Assembly: GCA_022791875.1 (NCBI GenBank)
Contig: JAAVZX010000088.1
Coordinates: 1 to 45,695 of the forward strand
DNA from: Oscillibacter sp.
GTDB lineage: Bacteria > Bacillota > Clostridia > Oscillospirales > Oscillospiraceae
Direction: 5' to 3'
DNA length: 45,695 nt
The translations under genes were made by a program, and so were the position numbers. Below the pieces are notes generated by a model. The model saw only the letters and a list, made by a program, of their open reading frames with translations. It had not been told where the DNA came from and did no database searches. Below are positions 33,945-42,726 of this stretch, piece by piece; position 1 is the stretch's first letter; each line of letters starts with the position of its first letter.

Positions 33945-36158
33945 GTGTGGATTGAGCGGATGCAGGCCAGCTTCGGGAAGCTGGAGGGGGAGGTTCTGGA
34001 GCTTCGGGAGGGTCTGAATATCCTCCAGGCCCCCAACGAGACGGGGAAGTCGACCTGGTGCGCCTTCCTGCTGGCCATGCTCTACGGGATCAACACCGGC
34101 GAGCGCAGCCGCGCCGGGTACATCGCCGACAAGAGCCGCTACGTCCCCTGGAGCGGGAAGCCCATGGGGGGCCGTCTGGACTGCCGCGCGGAGGGGGACG
34201 CCCTGACGCTCCTGCGGGCCACCCGCCGCCAGAACGCGCCCATGAAGGAGTTCCAGGCCGTCTACACCGGGACCCAGACCCCGGTGCCCGGCCTGACGGG
34301 GGATACCTGCGGCGAGGCGCTCCTGGGCGTCACCCGGGAAGTCTACGCCCGCAGCGCCTTTATCCGCCAGAGCGGCCTGCCTGTGACGCCGGACCCGGGG
34401 CTGGAGCGCCGCGTCGCGTCTCTGATCAGCGCAGGCGAAGAGGGCGTGTCGTACTCCGAGGCGGCGAAGCTCCTGCGGGACCAGCTGAACCGCCGCCGCC
34501 ACAACAAGACGGGCTCCCTGCCCAACCTGGAGGCGGAGCTGGCCGCCACCCGGAGCCTGCAAAGGACCCAGGCGGACCTTCTGCACCAGATGGAGGAGGC
34601 GGAGGCCCAGGCCCGGGACCTGGAGGCCCGCTGCGCGGCTCTGGAGGCGGAGCTTGCGTATCTGGACCGCTGGGACGCCTACCGGCAGCGTCAGGTGCTG
34701 CTGGATGCGGAGGAGGCCGCATCCCGCGCGGAGGAAAAGGCGGCGGAGCTGCGCCGTCTTCTGGAGCAGGACCAAGTGCCGGAGAACGAGGCCATCGGAC
34801 GCCTCCGCGGGGCCATCGTGAACCTGGAGACGGTGCGCAAAAGCATGGAAAAGGCCCTCGCCCAGCGGGACGAGGCCATCGAAAAAAAGCGCCAGGCGGA
34901 AGCCGCCGTGAATGAGCACCCCTTTGCGGGCAGGCCCCCGGAGGAAGCGGAGGCCATGCCGCTGGATCTGTCGGAGAAGCCGAAGTATCCCCTCTGGGCG
35001 CTGCTTTTAGGGGCGCTCCTGGGCCTGGCCCTGGGCGGCGCGCTGTACATAGTCCAAAAGAACATCCCCATGGCGGCGGGCTGTGCCTGCGGTGCGGCGG
35101 GGTTGGTATGGGTGCTGATGGGTTTTCTGACAGGCCGGAAGCAGGCCCAATGGGAGTCCCAGGCAGCAGCGGCCCGTGAGGACCGCGCCGCCGCCCTGTC
35201 CGTCTATAAAGACCTTTGCCAGACGGCGGCGGAGGCCCGCGGGGAGGCGGAAAAGCTCACCGCCGCCGCGGACGGCCTCTTCGCCTCCCTGAACACCAAC
35301 GAGGAAGCGATTCTGCGTGAAATCCGCCGCTTTGCCCCGGAGGCTTACGACGTAGTTTCCGGCGACACGGCCCTGCGGGGCTGTGCCATCCGCCGCAAAG
35401 CCTTAGCGGAGGCGGAATCCGCCGCCAGGGACGCCCGCCTCCGGCGGGACGTGCTGGCCCAGCAGTTCCCGGAGGCGGACAGCGGCGCGCCCATGTCGCC
35501 CCCAACACGGGGCAGGGCCTCGGTCCTGGCGGACCAGGAGAAGGTACACGCCGACCTGGCCGCGGCCCGCTCCAAGGCGGACCAGCTCTCCGGACGCCTC
35601 CACGCCACCGGGGACCCCATGGAGCTGGCCTCCGCCGCCGAATATCTGGAGGAACAGATCGGGGCGGCGGAAGGGGAGTACGCGGCAATCCAACTGGCCC
35701 TGACGGCCCTGGAAAAGGCCAACAACGACCTCCAGAAGCGCTTCTCCCCCGCCCTGGGCCAGCGAGCCGCGGAGATTTTCTCCGGCCTCACCGGCGGCGC
35801 TTACGAGGGTGTGGCCCTGGACCGCGACTTCCGCGTCTCGGCCTACCCGGCGGGCTCCGCCACCCTCCGGGAGTCGGGCTATCTCTCCGCCGGAGCGGCG
35901 GACCAGCTCTACCTGGCGGTCCGCCTGGCCATCTGCGACCTGGTCCTCCCGGAGGACAAAGCGCCCCCCATCGTCCTGGACGACGCCCTGAGCAATTTCG
36001 ACGACGCCCGCTGCCGCGCCGCCCTGGAATGGCTGCGCAAAGCGGCGGAAAAGCGCCAGATCCTGCTCTTCACCTGCCACAGCCGCGAAGCGGATTTCTT
36101 TGCCTGGGACCCCCAGGTTTCCATCCAGCGCTTGACGCCCCAGGCAGATGCAGTATAA
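33945..36158 (+). CDS. SMC/SbcC-like AAA ATPase (YhaN-type) with membrane segments
   Basis: 737 aa from GTG 33945, 7 nt after GAGGAGG. N-terminal Walker A is APNETGKSTW (Lys35); C-terminal Walker B is PIVLDDALSNFDD near 675-690, preceded by an SAGAADQLYLAVRLA signature-like motif. Between them are long coiled-coil stretches interrupted by two hydrophobic helices (~347-370 and ~376-395). This is the plan of YhaN, an SbcC-related DNA-repair type ATPase with a hairpin in the membrane. Its usual nuclease partner (YhaO/SbcD-like) is not next to it. About 60 bp later the Mrp ATPase gene follows on the same strand. Confidence 0.87.
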   Translation: MWIERMQASFGKLEGEVLELREGLNILQAPNETGKSTWCAFLLAMLYGINTGERSRAGYIADKSRYVPWSGKPMGGRLDCRAEGDALTLLRATRRQNAPMKEFQAVYTGTQTPVPGLTGDTCGEALLGVTREVYARSAFIRQSGLPVTPDPGLERRVASLISAGEEGVSYSEAAKLLRDQLNRRRHNKTGSLPNLEAELAATRSLQRTQADLLHQMEEAEAQARDLEARCAALEAELAYLDRWDAYRQRQVLLDAEEAASRAEEKAAELRRLLEQDQVPENEAIGRLRGAIVNLETVRKSMEKALAQRDEAIEKKRQAEAAVNEHPFAGRPPEEAEAMPLDLSEKPKYPLWALLLGALLGLALGGALYIVQKNIPMAAGCACGAAGLVWVLMGFLTGRKQAQWESQAAAAREDRAAALSVYKDLCQTAAEARGEAEKLTAAADGLFASLNTNEEAILREIRRFAPEAYDVVSGDTALRGCAIRRKALAEAESAARDARLRRDVLAQQFPEADSGAPMSPPTRGRASVLADQEKVHADLAAARSKADQLSGRLHATGDPMELASAAEYLEEQIGAAEGEYAAIQLALTALEKANNDLQKRFSPALGQRAAEIFSGLTGGAYEGVALDRDFRVSAYPAGSATLRESGYLSAGAADQLYLAVRLAICDLVLPEDKAPPIVLDDALSNFDDARCRAALEWLRKAAEKRQILLFTCHSREADFFAWDPQVSIQRLTPQADAV

Positions 36159-36160
36159 TA

Positions 36161-36193
36161 TCATTATCAATTATCAATTATCCATTATCAATT
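36161..36193. repeat. AT-rich short tandem repeat
   Basis: ATTATCAATTATCAATTATC followed by CATTATCAATT, 7-bp periodic, between the ATPase and Mrp genes. Same base unit as the tract at 23267-23312. Confidence 0.7.
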
Positions 36194-36215
36194 CAAAAAG
36201 GAGATCTGATCAACT

Positions 36216-37034
36216 ATGAGCGAATGCACCCACGACTGCTCCAGCTGCGGCGAGTCCTGCGCCGAGCGCACGGAGCCCCAGTCCCTGCTGAAGGAGCTGA
36301 ATCCCAACGCCCGTGTGGGCAAGGTCTACGGCGTTGTGTCCGGCAAGGGCGGCGTCGGCAAGTCCATGGTCACCAGCCAGCTTGCCGTGATCATGAACCG
36401 GCGGGGCCGCCAGGTGGGCGTCCTGGACGCCGACGTGACAGGACCCTCCATTCCGAAGGCGTTCGGCGTCCACGGCCAGGCCGTGGGCAGCGAGCAGGGC
36501 ATTTACCCCATGCTCACCCCCGGCGGCATCCAGATTATGTCCACGAACCTGCTCCTGCCCAACGAGACGGACCCCGTAATCTGGCGCGGCCCCGTGATTT
36601 CCGGCGTGGTCCAGCAGTTCTGGACCGACGTGCTCTGGAACTGCGACTATCTCTTCGTGGACATGCCTCCGGGCACCGGCGACGTGTCCCTCTCCGTCTT
36701 CCAGTCCATCCCCCTGGACGGCATCATCGTCGTGGCCTCCCCCCAGGACCTGGTGAGCATGGTGGTGGAAAAGGCCGTCAAGATGGCGGAGATGATGGAG
36801 GTGCCCATCGTGGGCCTGGTGGAGAACATGAGCTGGGTGGCCTGCCCCGACTGCGGGAAAAAGCTGTATCTCTTCGGCCAGGGCAAGACGGCGGAGGCCG
36901 CGAAGCGCCACAATCTGCCCCTCCTGGCGGAAATGCCCATCGACCCGGCCCTGGCCGCTCTGGCCGACGCGGGCAAAATCGAGGAATTCCAGGGCGATTG
37001 GCTGGACGCCGCCGCCAACATTCTGGAGCAATAA
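36216..37034 (+). CDS. Mrp/NBP35-family Fe-S carrier ATPase
   Basis: 272 aa. The deviant Walker A GKGGVGKS lies at 43-50, with LDADVTGPSIPK and the switch VDMPPGTGDVSLSV. Two Cys clusters are present: an N-terminal one (Cys4, 8, 11, 15, as in NBP35) and a C-terminal CPDCGKK, where a bridging Fe-S cluster binds in this family. It likely carries or assembles Fe-S clusters in the cytoplasm. ATG 36216 is 12 nt from the nearest GGAG, an unusually long spacer. xpt follows about 185 bp downstream. Confidence 0.9.
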   Translation: MSECTHDCSSCGESCAERTEPQSLLKELNPNARVGKVYGVVSGKGGVGKSMVTSQLAVIMNRRGRQVGVLDADVTGPSIPKAFGVHGQAVGSEQGIYPMLTPGGIQIMSTNLLLPNETDPVIWRGPVISGVVQQFWTDVLWNCDYLFVDMPPGTGDVSLSVFQSIPLDGIIVVASPQDLVSMVVEKAVKMAEMMEVPIVGLVENMSWVACPDCGKKLYLFGQGKTAEAAKRHNLPLLAEMPIDPALAALADAGKIEEFQGDWLDAAANILEQ

Positions 37035-37133
37035 AAACCTGTTGGGTCTGGTCCCTGTGAGACGGCTGCGGAAGACGGGACGCCCAAGGGGGGCGTCCCC
37101 TGCGGGGTACGTTTCCACAACCGTGGAAGGTAT

Positions 37134-37162
37134 CCGTAGGGGCCGCCGCCCTCGGCGGCCCG
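37134..37162. repeat. H3 (REP-like) hairpin upstream of xpt
   Basis: CGTAGGGGCCGCC-GCCCTC-GGCGGCCCGT, nearly identical to the copy at 16176-16204. A separate hairpin, GGGACGCC-CAAGG-GGGCGTCCC, lies just before it (37078-37098). Confidence 0.6.
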
Positions 37163-37218
37163 TCCCCCGATCATCCCCAAGCCCCAAAAAACGCCACAAA
37201 GAGAGGAGCAGGAGAAGG

Positions 37219-37782
37219 ATGCAGGAACTGAAAGACAGAATCCTGAAAGAGGGAAAAGTCCTCCCCGGCGGCATCATCAAGGTAGACGGCTTCTTAAACC
37301 ACCGCGTAGACACCGCCCTCCTGGACCGCATAGCCGCAGAATTCGGCAGACACTTCGACATGAACGAAGCGACGGTCGTCCTGACCGCGGAAGCCTCCGG
37401 CATAGCCCTGGCCTCCATCGTAGCCCGGCACTACAATAAGCCCATGATTTTCGCCAAAAAAGCGAAAAGCGACAACATTGAAGGCGGCTTATACCAAAGT
37501 GAAATCTTCTCCTATACATACAAAAAGAAAGTAACCCTCCTGGTTTCCCAGGAATGGCTCCACCCAACCGACAAAGTCCTGGTAGTAGACGACTTCATGG
37601 CCAACGGCGAAGCCATGCGCGGCCTCTGCGACATCGTAACCCAATCCGGCGCAACCCTCCTCGGCATCGGCTGCGCCGTCGAAAAAGGCTTCCAAGGCGG
37701 CGGCGACCGCCTCCGTGCCGCCGGAATCAACCTGTGCTCCCTGGCAGTCATCGACTCCACGGACCCTATCGTGTTTCGGTAA
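37219..37782 (+). CDS. xpt: Xanthine phosphoribosyltransferase
   Basis: 187 aa from ATG 37219, behind overlapping GAGGAG/GGAG sites; the longer open frame upstream covers repeat DNA. It converts xanthine and PRPP to XMP. Seen: GGIIKVDGFLNHRVD, SGIALASIVA, and the PRPP-binding VLVVDDFMANGEAM near residues 120-134. guaA, which turns XMP into GMP, follows 300 bp downstream on the same strand, so the pair forms a guanine-nucleotide salvage route. I found no purine riboswitch in the leader. Confidence 0.93.
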   Translation: MQELKDRILKEGKVLPGGIIKVDGFLNHRVDTALLDRIAAEFGRHFDMNEATVVLTAEASGIALASIVARHYNKPMIFAKKAKSDNIEGGLYQSEIFSYTYKKKVTLLVSQEWLHPTDKVLVVDDFMANGEAMRGLCDIVTQSGATLLGIGCAVEKGFQGGGDRLRAAGINLCSLAVIDSTDPIVFR

Positions 37783-37784
37783 GC

Positions 37785-37890
37785 TGCCTGCATACGGGGG
37801 GCTGCCAGCGGGGCTTCCCGCCTCCGGCGGCTTCCTTTTCTCGAGAGAAAAGGAAGCAAAAAGAGCTTTAACGCGACGCGAAACTGGTGG
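37785..37890. repeat. H1-family repeat, left end only
   Basis: CATACGGGGGGCTGCCAGCG, an inserted segment identical to part of the H2 copies (GGGGCTTCCCGCCTCCGGCGG), the terminal hairpin 37830-37856 and GCTTTAACGCGACGCG. It shows the H1 and H2 modules joined in one copy. Confidence 0.7.
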
Positions 37891-37928
37891 GCGGTGGGGC
37901 TTTTGCGCCGGGACGGAGGTGCGGTGGG

Positions 37929-37949
37929 GCCGCAAAACGTTGTTTTGCG
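37929..37949 (+). terminator. Hairpin between xpt and guaA
   Basis: CCGCAAAAC-GTT-GTTTTGCGG followed by AGGGTATTTTT, a terminator-like arrangement at the end of the xpt unit. Confidence 0.45.
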
Positions 37950-38004
37950 GAGGGTATTTTTGTGATGGATGTTGAGAGAAATGGCAAGGCTTACAAGGAT
38001 GGAT

Positions 38005-38047
38005 GATCTGGCGGGGTCCAGGGGCAACGCCCCTGGCCGCCGGAGGC
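38005..38047. repeat. H2-family hairpin repeat, short copy
   Basis: GATCTGGCGGGGTCCAGG, CCAGGGGC-AAC-GCCCCTGG and CCGCCGGAGG just upstream of guaA. Confidence 0.6.
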
Positions 38048-38081
38048 ATTGGGAGGCTTACAGTAGAAAGGAAGTGTTTCT

Positions 38082-39623
38082 ATGGCTCATCAGATGGTGA
38101 TTGTTCTGGATTTCGGCGGGCAGTATAATCAGCTGATTGCGCGGCGGGTGCGTGAGTGCGGGGTTTACTGCGAGGTGAAGCCGTATACCGCGCCTTTGGA
38201 GGATTTGAAAGCGATGAATCCTATCGGATTTATTTTTACCGGCGGGCCCAACAGCGTCTATGCGCCCGGTGCGCCCCAGGCTGATCCGGAGATTTTTAAG
38301 CTGGGCATGCCCGTTCTTGGGATTTGCTACGGCTGTCAGCTTTTGGCCCATCACCTTGGCGGGCGCGTCACCGCCGCCGTGGACGACTCCGCGCGGGAGT
38401 ACGGCAAGACGGAAACCTTTTTCGATACGGACTGCAAGCTCTTCAAGGGGCTTCCCGCCCAGGGCGTGAGCTGGATGAGCCACGGAGACTACATGGAGAA
38501 GGTGCCCGAGGGCTTCCGGCTATACGCCCACAGCGCCGCCTGTCCCAACGTCGCCATAGCGGACGAGGCGCGGGGCTTTTACGGCGTCCAGTTCCATCCG
38601 GAGGTCAACCACACGGAGCACGGCACGGATATGATCCGGAATTTCCTCTACGAGGTCTGCGGCGCTTCCGGCGACTGGACCATGGGGGACTACAAGGAAA
38701 CGGCCATCCGTCAGATCCGCGAAAAAGTAGGCGGCGGACGGGTTTTGCTGGCGCTGAGCGGCGGGGTGGATTCCTCCGTAGCGGCGGCGCTGGTAGCGGA
38801 GGCGGTTGGGAGCCAGCTGACCTGCGTGTTTGTGGATCACGGCCTCATGCGTCTGAACGAGGGCGACGAGGTAGAGAACGCCTTCCGGAAATGGAACATC
38901 AACTTTGTCCGAGCCAACGCGGAGGCACGTTTTCTCGCGAAGCTGTCTGGCGTAACGGAGCCGGAGCGCAAGCGGAAAATCATCGGGGAAGAGTTCATCC
39001 GTGTTTTCGAGGAAGAGGCGAAGAAAATCGGTCGTGTAGACTACCTGGTCCAAGGCACGATCTACCCTGATGTCATCGAATCCGGTGCAGGCGACGCGGC
39101 TGTGATCAAGAGCCACCACAACGTAGGCGGGCTTCCCGATTACGTAGACTTCAAGGAAATCATTGAACCGCTGCGCCTGCTGTTCAAGGACGAGGTACGG
39201 GCCCTGGGCCGGGAGCTGGAGCTGCCGGACTACCTGGTCATGCGCCAGCCCTTCCCGGGTCCGGGCCTTGCGATCCGCTGCATCGGGGACATAACGAAGG
39301 AGAAGCTGGACACCCTGCGCCAGGCGGATTACATTTTCCGCGAGGAGGTAGCGAACGCGGGTCTGGAGCGGAGCATGGATCAGTATTTTGCAGTGCTGAC
39401 GAACATGCGGAGCGTAGGCGTAATGGGAGACAGCCGGACATACGATTACACCCTGGCCCTGCGCTCAGTGACCACCAGCGACTTCATGACCGCGGACTGG
39501 ACGCGGATTCCGTATGAGGTTTTGGACCGTGTAAGCGTACGCATCGTAAACGAGGTGCCGCATATTAACCGGATTGTGTATGATATCACCAGCAAACCGC
39601 CGGCTACGATTGAGTGGGAGTGA
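38082..39623 (+). CDS. guaA: GMP synthase (glutamine-hydrolysing)
   Basis: 513 aa. It aminates XMP to GMP. The class-I amidotransferase half has nucleophile Cys82 in [11 protein letters not shown] and the later [11 protein letters not shown]; the ATP-pyrophosphatase half has [13 protein letters not shown] near 225; the C-terminal dimer domain ends [13 protein letters not shown] 38082 has AAGGAAG 7 nt upstream. The 3' end, GATTGAGTGGGAGTGA, is the segment that serves as attachment site for many integrative elements, and decayed mobile DNA follows here. Confidence 0.96.
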   Translation: MAHQMVIVLDFGGQYNQLIARRVRECGVYCEVKPYTAPLEDLKAMNPIGFIFTGGPNSVYAPGAPQADPEIFKLGMPVLGICYGCQLLAHHLGGRVTAAVDDSAREYGKTETFFDTDCKLFKGLPAQGVSWMSHGDYMEKVPEGFRLYAHSAACPNVAIADEARGFYGVQFHPEVNHTEHGTDMIRNFLYEVCGASGDWTMGDYKETAIRQIREKVGGGRVLLALSGGVDSSVAAALVAEAVGSQLTCVFVDHGLMRLNEGDEVENAFRKWNINFVRANAEARFLAKLSGVTEPERKRKIIGEEFIRVFEEEAKKIGRVDYLVQGTIYPDVIESGAGDAAVIKSHHNVGGLPDYVDFKEIIEPLRLLFKDEVRALGRELELPDYLVMRQPFPGPGLAIRCIGDITKEKLDTLRQADYIFREEVANAGLERSMDQYFAVLTNMRSVGVMGDSRTYDYTLALRSVTTSDFMTADWTRIPYEVLDRVSVRIVNEVPHINRIVYDITSKPPATIEWE

Positions 39624-39719
39624 TTTCAGAGGACGGGAAAGCCTTGATATGACTGGGTTTTACAAGGCTTAGCCCCCTCTGCGGCAACGATTTGGCAACA
39701 TTTTTTCATGATTCATAGG

Positions 39720-39760
39720 AAAAGAGCTGACTGATTTTGATTGGGTCAGTTAGCTCTTTT
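39720..39760 (+). terminator. Terminator downstream of guaA
   Basis: AAAAGAGCTGACTGA/TCAGTTAGCTCTTTT stem (one G-U) with an 11-nt loop, followed by TGTTTTTATTT. It may work in both directions, ending guaA and the small minus-strand ORF. Confidence 0.65.
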
Positions 39761-39765
39761 TGTTT

Positions 39766-39879
39766 TTATTTCTTAATGGGCAGTTTCACATCAAACCTGC
39801 CTCCAAGCATTGCAGTGCCAATTCCTACCACTGTAAGTACAAGTGTGCTTGTAGCTCCAATAACTTTCCAGTTGAACAT
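39766..39879 (-). CDS. 37-aa single-pass membrane peptide
   Basis: MFNWKVIGATSTLVLTVVG continues with a hydrophobic stretch to LGG and a charged tail ending KLPIKK. One membrane helix (~6-26) is obvious. A weak AAGAGA lies before the ATG. Small proteins of this kind (MNWK-, one helix, charged tail) occur in integrative elements of Firmicutes. It overlaps, in another frame, the 3' end of the chimeric ORF upstream. Confidence 0.45.
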   Translation of the reverse strand: MFNWKVIGATSTLVLTVVGIGTAMLGGRFDVKLPIKK

Positions 39880-40784
39880 TCTCTTTTCAGGGCAGAAAGA
39901 GGAGATGCTATGTTAGATAAAATGGTGCAGAAATCCTGACCGGCATGGTGGTGGAAATCACGGGGGCCTACTTCAAGAACGACAACGGCTTCTGGTTTGT
40001 GGAGAACTCCCCCGGCGATCCTTCCTGGTTCGGCTCCGACCAATGCCTCCAGAAATAGCAGGGCCAGCAGCTGGCTTGTTTGGTATCCGAGGGGAAGGCC
40101 GTCGGTGCTGTCTATGTAGACACACATCAGGTCGCAGACCCTTGGGTCCTCTATTTTCCGGGCTAGCTTCTCCTTCAGGAGGTCGTGGTCTATGCTGGCG
40201 AAGAAGCGCCGGACGTCCGCCTTCAGGACCCAGCCCTCCGCATAGTCCCATTCCGTTCTGGGCCGGTAGAGAAGCCTTGCCGCCCTCCGGGCTGCTTCGT
40301 CGTGGCCCTTGCGCTTCAGGTAGTAGTTCTGCATCTGCTTTTCCAGATGAGTCAACCCGAAGCGCATACCCTTCCAGACCTGGGAGGCATAGTTGTGCTC
40401 GATGAAGCTCCGGGTTATGGCGTCATATATATTATTGATCAGGGCGTGTTGGACCACCAAGTCCACAAATGCCGGTGCCTGGACCAGCCGTTCTTTCGGT
40501 TTGTAGACCTTGAAGGTTTCAGACTTGCTTGGGTGGTACTCTCCAGAGAGCAGCAGGCAGGCGAGGCGTTGCGTACAGGCCAGGGCCTGGGCCTCATATT
40601 GGGCGGTTCCGTTCTTGCTCCGCTCCGTCTGGCGGGGACAGGTCGGCTCACAGTCCTCCTGGCCGCACCCGCCGCAAAACGCCTTGCGGAAGGCTTCGTC
40701 CCACGGGCCTCCGGTGGTGGGGATAAAGGCCAGGAAAGCACCCAGGATTTCCGGCGAGGCCGTGAGCTTCTTAAAGTTGGTCAT
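39825..40784 (-). pseudogene. Truncated reverse transcriptase, chimeric at both ends
   Basis: One open frame of 319 codons made of three parts. Residues 1 to about 55 (LTASPEILGAFLAFIPTTGG, CGGCGQEDCEPTCP) resemble small phage/ICE proteins. Residues ~60-245 are a reverse transcriptase of the DGR/group II-related type: FKVYKPKERLVQAPAFVDLV, VQHALIN, the first catalytic Asp in VLKADVRRFFASIDHDLLKE and GLPLGYQTSQLLALLFLEAL. The frame then enters unrelated DNA at about 40050, the antisense of a conjugative-element gene fragment, before the YxDD catalytic motif. The protein cannot be an active polymerase. Confidence 0.7.
39912..40058 (+). pseudogene. Fragment of a conjugative-element gene
   Basis: An AGAGGAG site precedes ATG 39912 (MLDKMVQKS, then stop). 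In the next frame the sequence continues as EILTGMVVEITGAYFKNDNG and FWFVENSPGDPSWFGSDQC before a stop at 40056. This matches my memory of a small protein common in Firmicutes integrative and conjugative elements. The gene has a frameshift near 39925-39935 and is cut at about 40050, where the reverse transcriptase fragment begins on the other strand. Confidence 0.55.
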
Positions 40785-40990
40785 CCTTCTTTCGCTCCTT
40801 TCGGTGTCCCAGGTCTTTTGCAGCGTCGGCCCCGGTTTCCCCGTTTCCGGAGGTTGGCCTGATATGCCGCTTGCCCCCGCTCCGGGTTGTACATGGAGCG
40901 GGAGTTCCGGTCAAGCTCTCCGGTGTGGCCCCGCGTCAGTTCTGCGTAGATCGTGCCGGGGACGCAGCCCAGGCCCCTCGCAATTGACAC
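40781..40990 (-). pseudogene. IS30-type helix-turn-helix fragment (inverted)
   Basis: SIARGLGCVPGTIYAELTRG and YNPERGQAAYQANLRKRGNR match the N-terminal DNA-binding part of IS30 transposases. It points away from the IS30 catalytic part that starts on the other strand at about 40983, so an inversion or two unrelated breaks split the gene. Its stop overlaps the ATG of the next ORF. Confidence 0.65.
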
Positions 40991-41662
40991 GGAAATCTGC
41001 GAAAATACGCTCTATAACTACATCTATCTTGGCGACGTTTTCCTGAACCTCACCAAAGAACACCTGCTCTATAAGGGGGGCGCCACAAGCCCAAAAAGGA
41101 CGATAACAAACGGGTCAGACTTCCAAAGGGCGAAACGATAGAGAACCGGCCAGCAGAGGTGAAGGACAGGGAAACCTTCGGCCATTGGGAGATGGACAGC
41201 GTAATGGGCTGCAGGAGCAGTAAAGCGGCCCTTGTGGTGCTGACAGAGCACCTCACCCGGTACGGCCTCATTTTCAGGGTGCCGGATCACACCATGGAGA
41301 GCGTGGTCAAGGTCCTGAACCGCCTGGAACGGAGAATGGGGAAGGACTTCCGCCAGGTATTCCAGAGTATCACCGTGGACAACGGCAGCGAGTTTCAGGA
41401 CTGCGCCGGGATGGAGAAGTCCCTCCGCCGCCGGACATCCCGGACCCGTATATACTACTGCCACCCCTACAGCGCCTCCGAGCAGGGCAGCAGCGAGAAC
41501 ATGAACCGGATCGTCTACCACTTCTTCCCAAAGGGTACCAGTTTCGACGAAGTGACAGCCGTCCAGGTCACCCAGGCGGAGGACTGGAAGAACAGCTACC
41601 CCAGGGCTATACTTGGGTGGCGATCCGCCAGGGCGCTGTTCGAGGAACACCTGACCAACTGA
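40983..41662 (+). pseudogene. IS30-family transposase, catalytic part, frameshifted
   Basis: TEICENTLYNYIYLGDVFLN is followed, after a missing G in the run at 41075-41080, by the frame RHKPKKDDNKRVRLPKGET and GHWEMDSVMG. DDE residues are visible in WEMDSV, TVDNGSEF and SSENMNRIVYHFF. The frame ends in WRSARALFEEHLTN. The N-terminal domain is absent in this orientation. Downstream (41663-41848) there are two hairpins, AGAAAGGGCCG/CGGCCCTTTCT (41761-41789) and GGCCTGT/ACAGGCC (41803-41831), but no gene. Confidence 0.8.
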
Positions 41663-41848
41663 ACACCAGCGGAACTTCCGCCAGAGCCTCGCCGAGGCGC
41701 TGGCCGTTTTTCATGCCCTGGCCTGTACAAGGCCGGGAAAAAGCACCGCAAAGGGGCAGCAGAAAGGGCCGGTATCCTCGGCCCTTTCTGCCTGTCGAAA
41801 AGCGGCCTGTTTGGAGAAAAACCAGACAGGCCGCAAAGTATAGATGGA

Positions 41849-42726
41849 TATAGTAAAACCAGTTGAAAAAAGACATAATAGCGAGAAGAATAAGGACATG
41901 AGTTATTCAAAGGACTATAGGGAGCGGACAATAGAATACAAGCAGGCAAGGCACAGCCTGGAAGCAACCCATCAAGTCTTCAAGGTATCGAAATCAACGA
42001 TACAAAAATGGGAAAAGCAGATGAAAGAAACAGGGATTTGGGCAAGAAAGAGCTGCACAGAAAAAATTGAAGGCGTATGTGGCAGAACACCCGGACGCGT
42101 ACCAGTCGGAAATGGCCGAGGTGTTTTGGATGCAGCGAAAGCGGTATTGGTTACGCATTGCGGCGGTATAAGATCACAAGAAAAAAGACGGTTCGCTACC
42201 AGGAGCAGAATCGGCAGAAAGCAGCGGCGTATCAGGAAGAAACCAAGGATATACCGCCGGAAAAGATTGCGTATGTGGATGAAAGCGGGATAGATACATA
42301 CCTGTATCGAGAATATGGGTACGCGCCGCGGGGCCAGCAGGTGTTTGGACAAATTCGTGGTCGAAAGTATCAGCGCTGCGGTATTGTCGCCGCTCAAATA
42401 GGTGACAGGATTCTTGCACCGTTTCAGTATAACGGAACGATGGACAGCAAGCTTTTTGAATTCTGGTTTTCCAACCAGCTTCTGCCTTCTCTGGAACAAG
42501 GAACCGTGATTGTAATGGACAATGCTTCGTTCCATTCCAAAAAGCGGTTGCTTTTCGCTGCCCAAAATGCTGGATGCAGACTTCTGTTCCTTCCACCATA
42601 CGCCCCAGATCTCAATCCCATTGAAAAATTCTGGGCCTGGCTGAAGCGCTTCTTGAGGAAAATCCTTCCTTCTGTCCCTTCCTTTGATGTTGCACTTTAT
42701 AACGCTTTTCAACTGTGGTAACTATA
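41849..42726 (+). mobile_element. IS630-family insertion sequence
   Basis: Terminal inverted repeats: TATAGTAAAACCAGTTGAAAA at 41849-41869 and, inverted, TATAGTTACCACAGTTGAAAA at 42706-42726, 17 of 21 identical. Both ends carry TA, the target dinucleotide of IS630. The element is about 880 bp and holds one broken transposase gene. Its right end touches the 3' end of the IS1182 pseudogene. Confidence 0.75.
41898..42721 (+). pseudogene. IS630-family transposase, broken by frameshifts
   Basis: The N-terminal HTH part reads MSYSKDYRERTIEYKQARHS and VSKSTIQKWEKQMKETG. The frame is then lost near 42040-42070 (short KKLKAYVAEHPDAYQSEMAE frame) and again at an extra T in GTGTTTTGGA near 42120. After that an open frame to 42721 carries the DDE core: AYVDESGIDTYLYREYGYAP, VIVMDNASFHSKKRLL and PPYAPDLNPIEKFWAWLK. 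All catalytic residues survive, but no single frame links them to the DNA-binding domain. Confidence 0.85.

Noticed and set aside
37035-38081. Purine riboswitch before xpt or guaA
   Set aside because: The conserved loop and junction bases of the guanine aptamer are not present; the gaps are filled with H1, H2 and H3 repeats.
39825-40784. A working diversity-generating retroelement or retron
   Set aside because: The RT lacks its YxDD half, and I found no template/variable repeat pair, accessory gene or msr/msd-like RNA.
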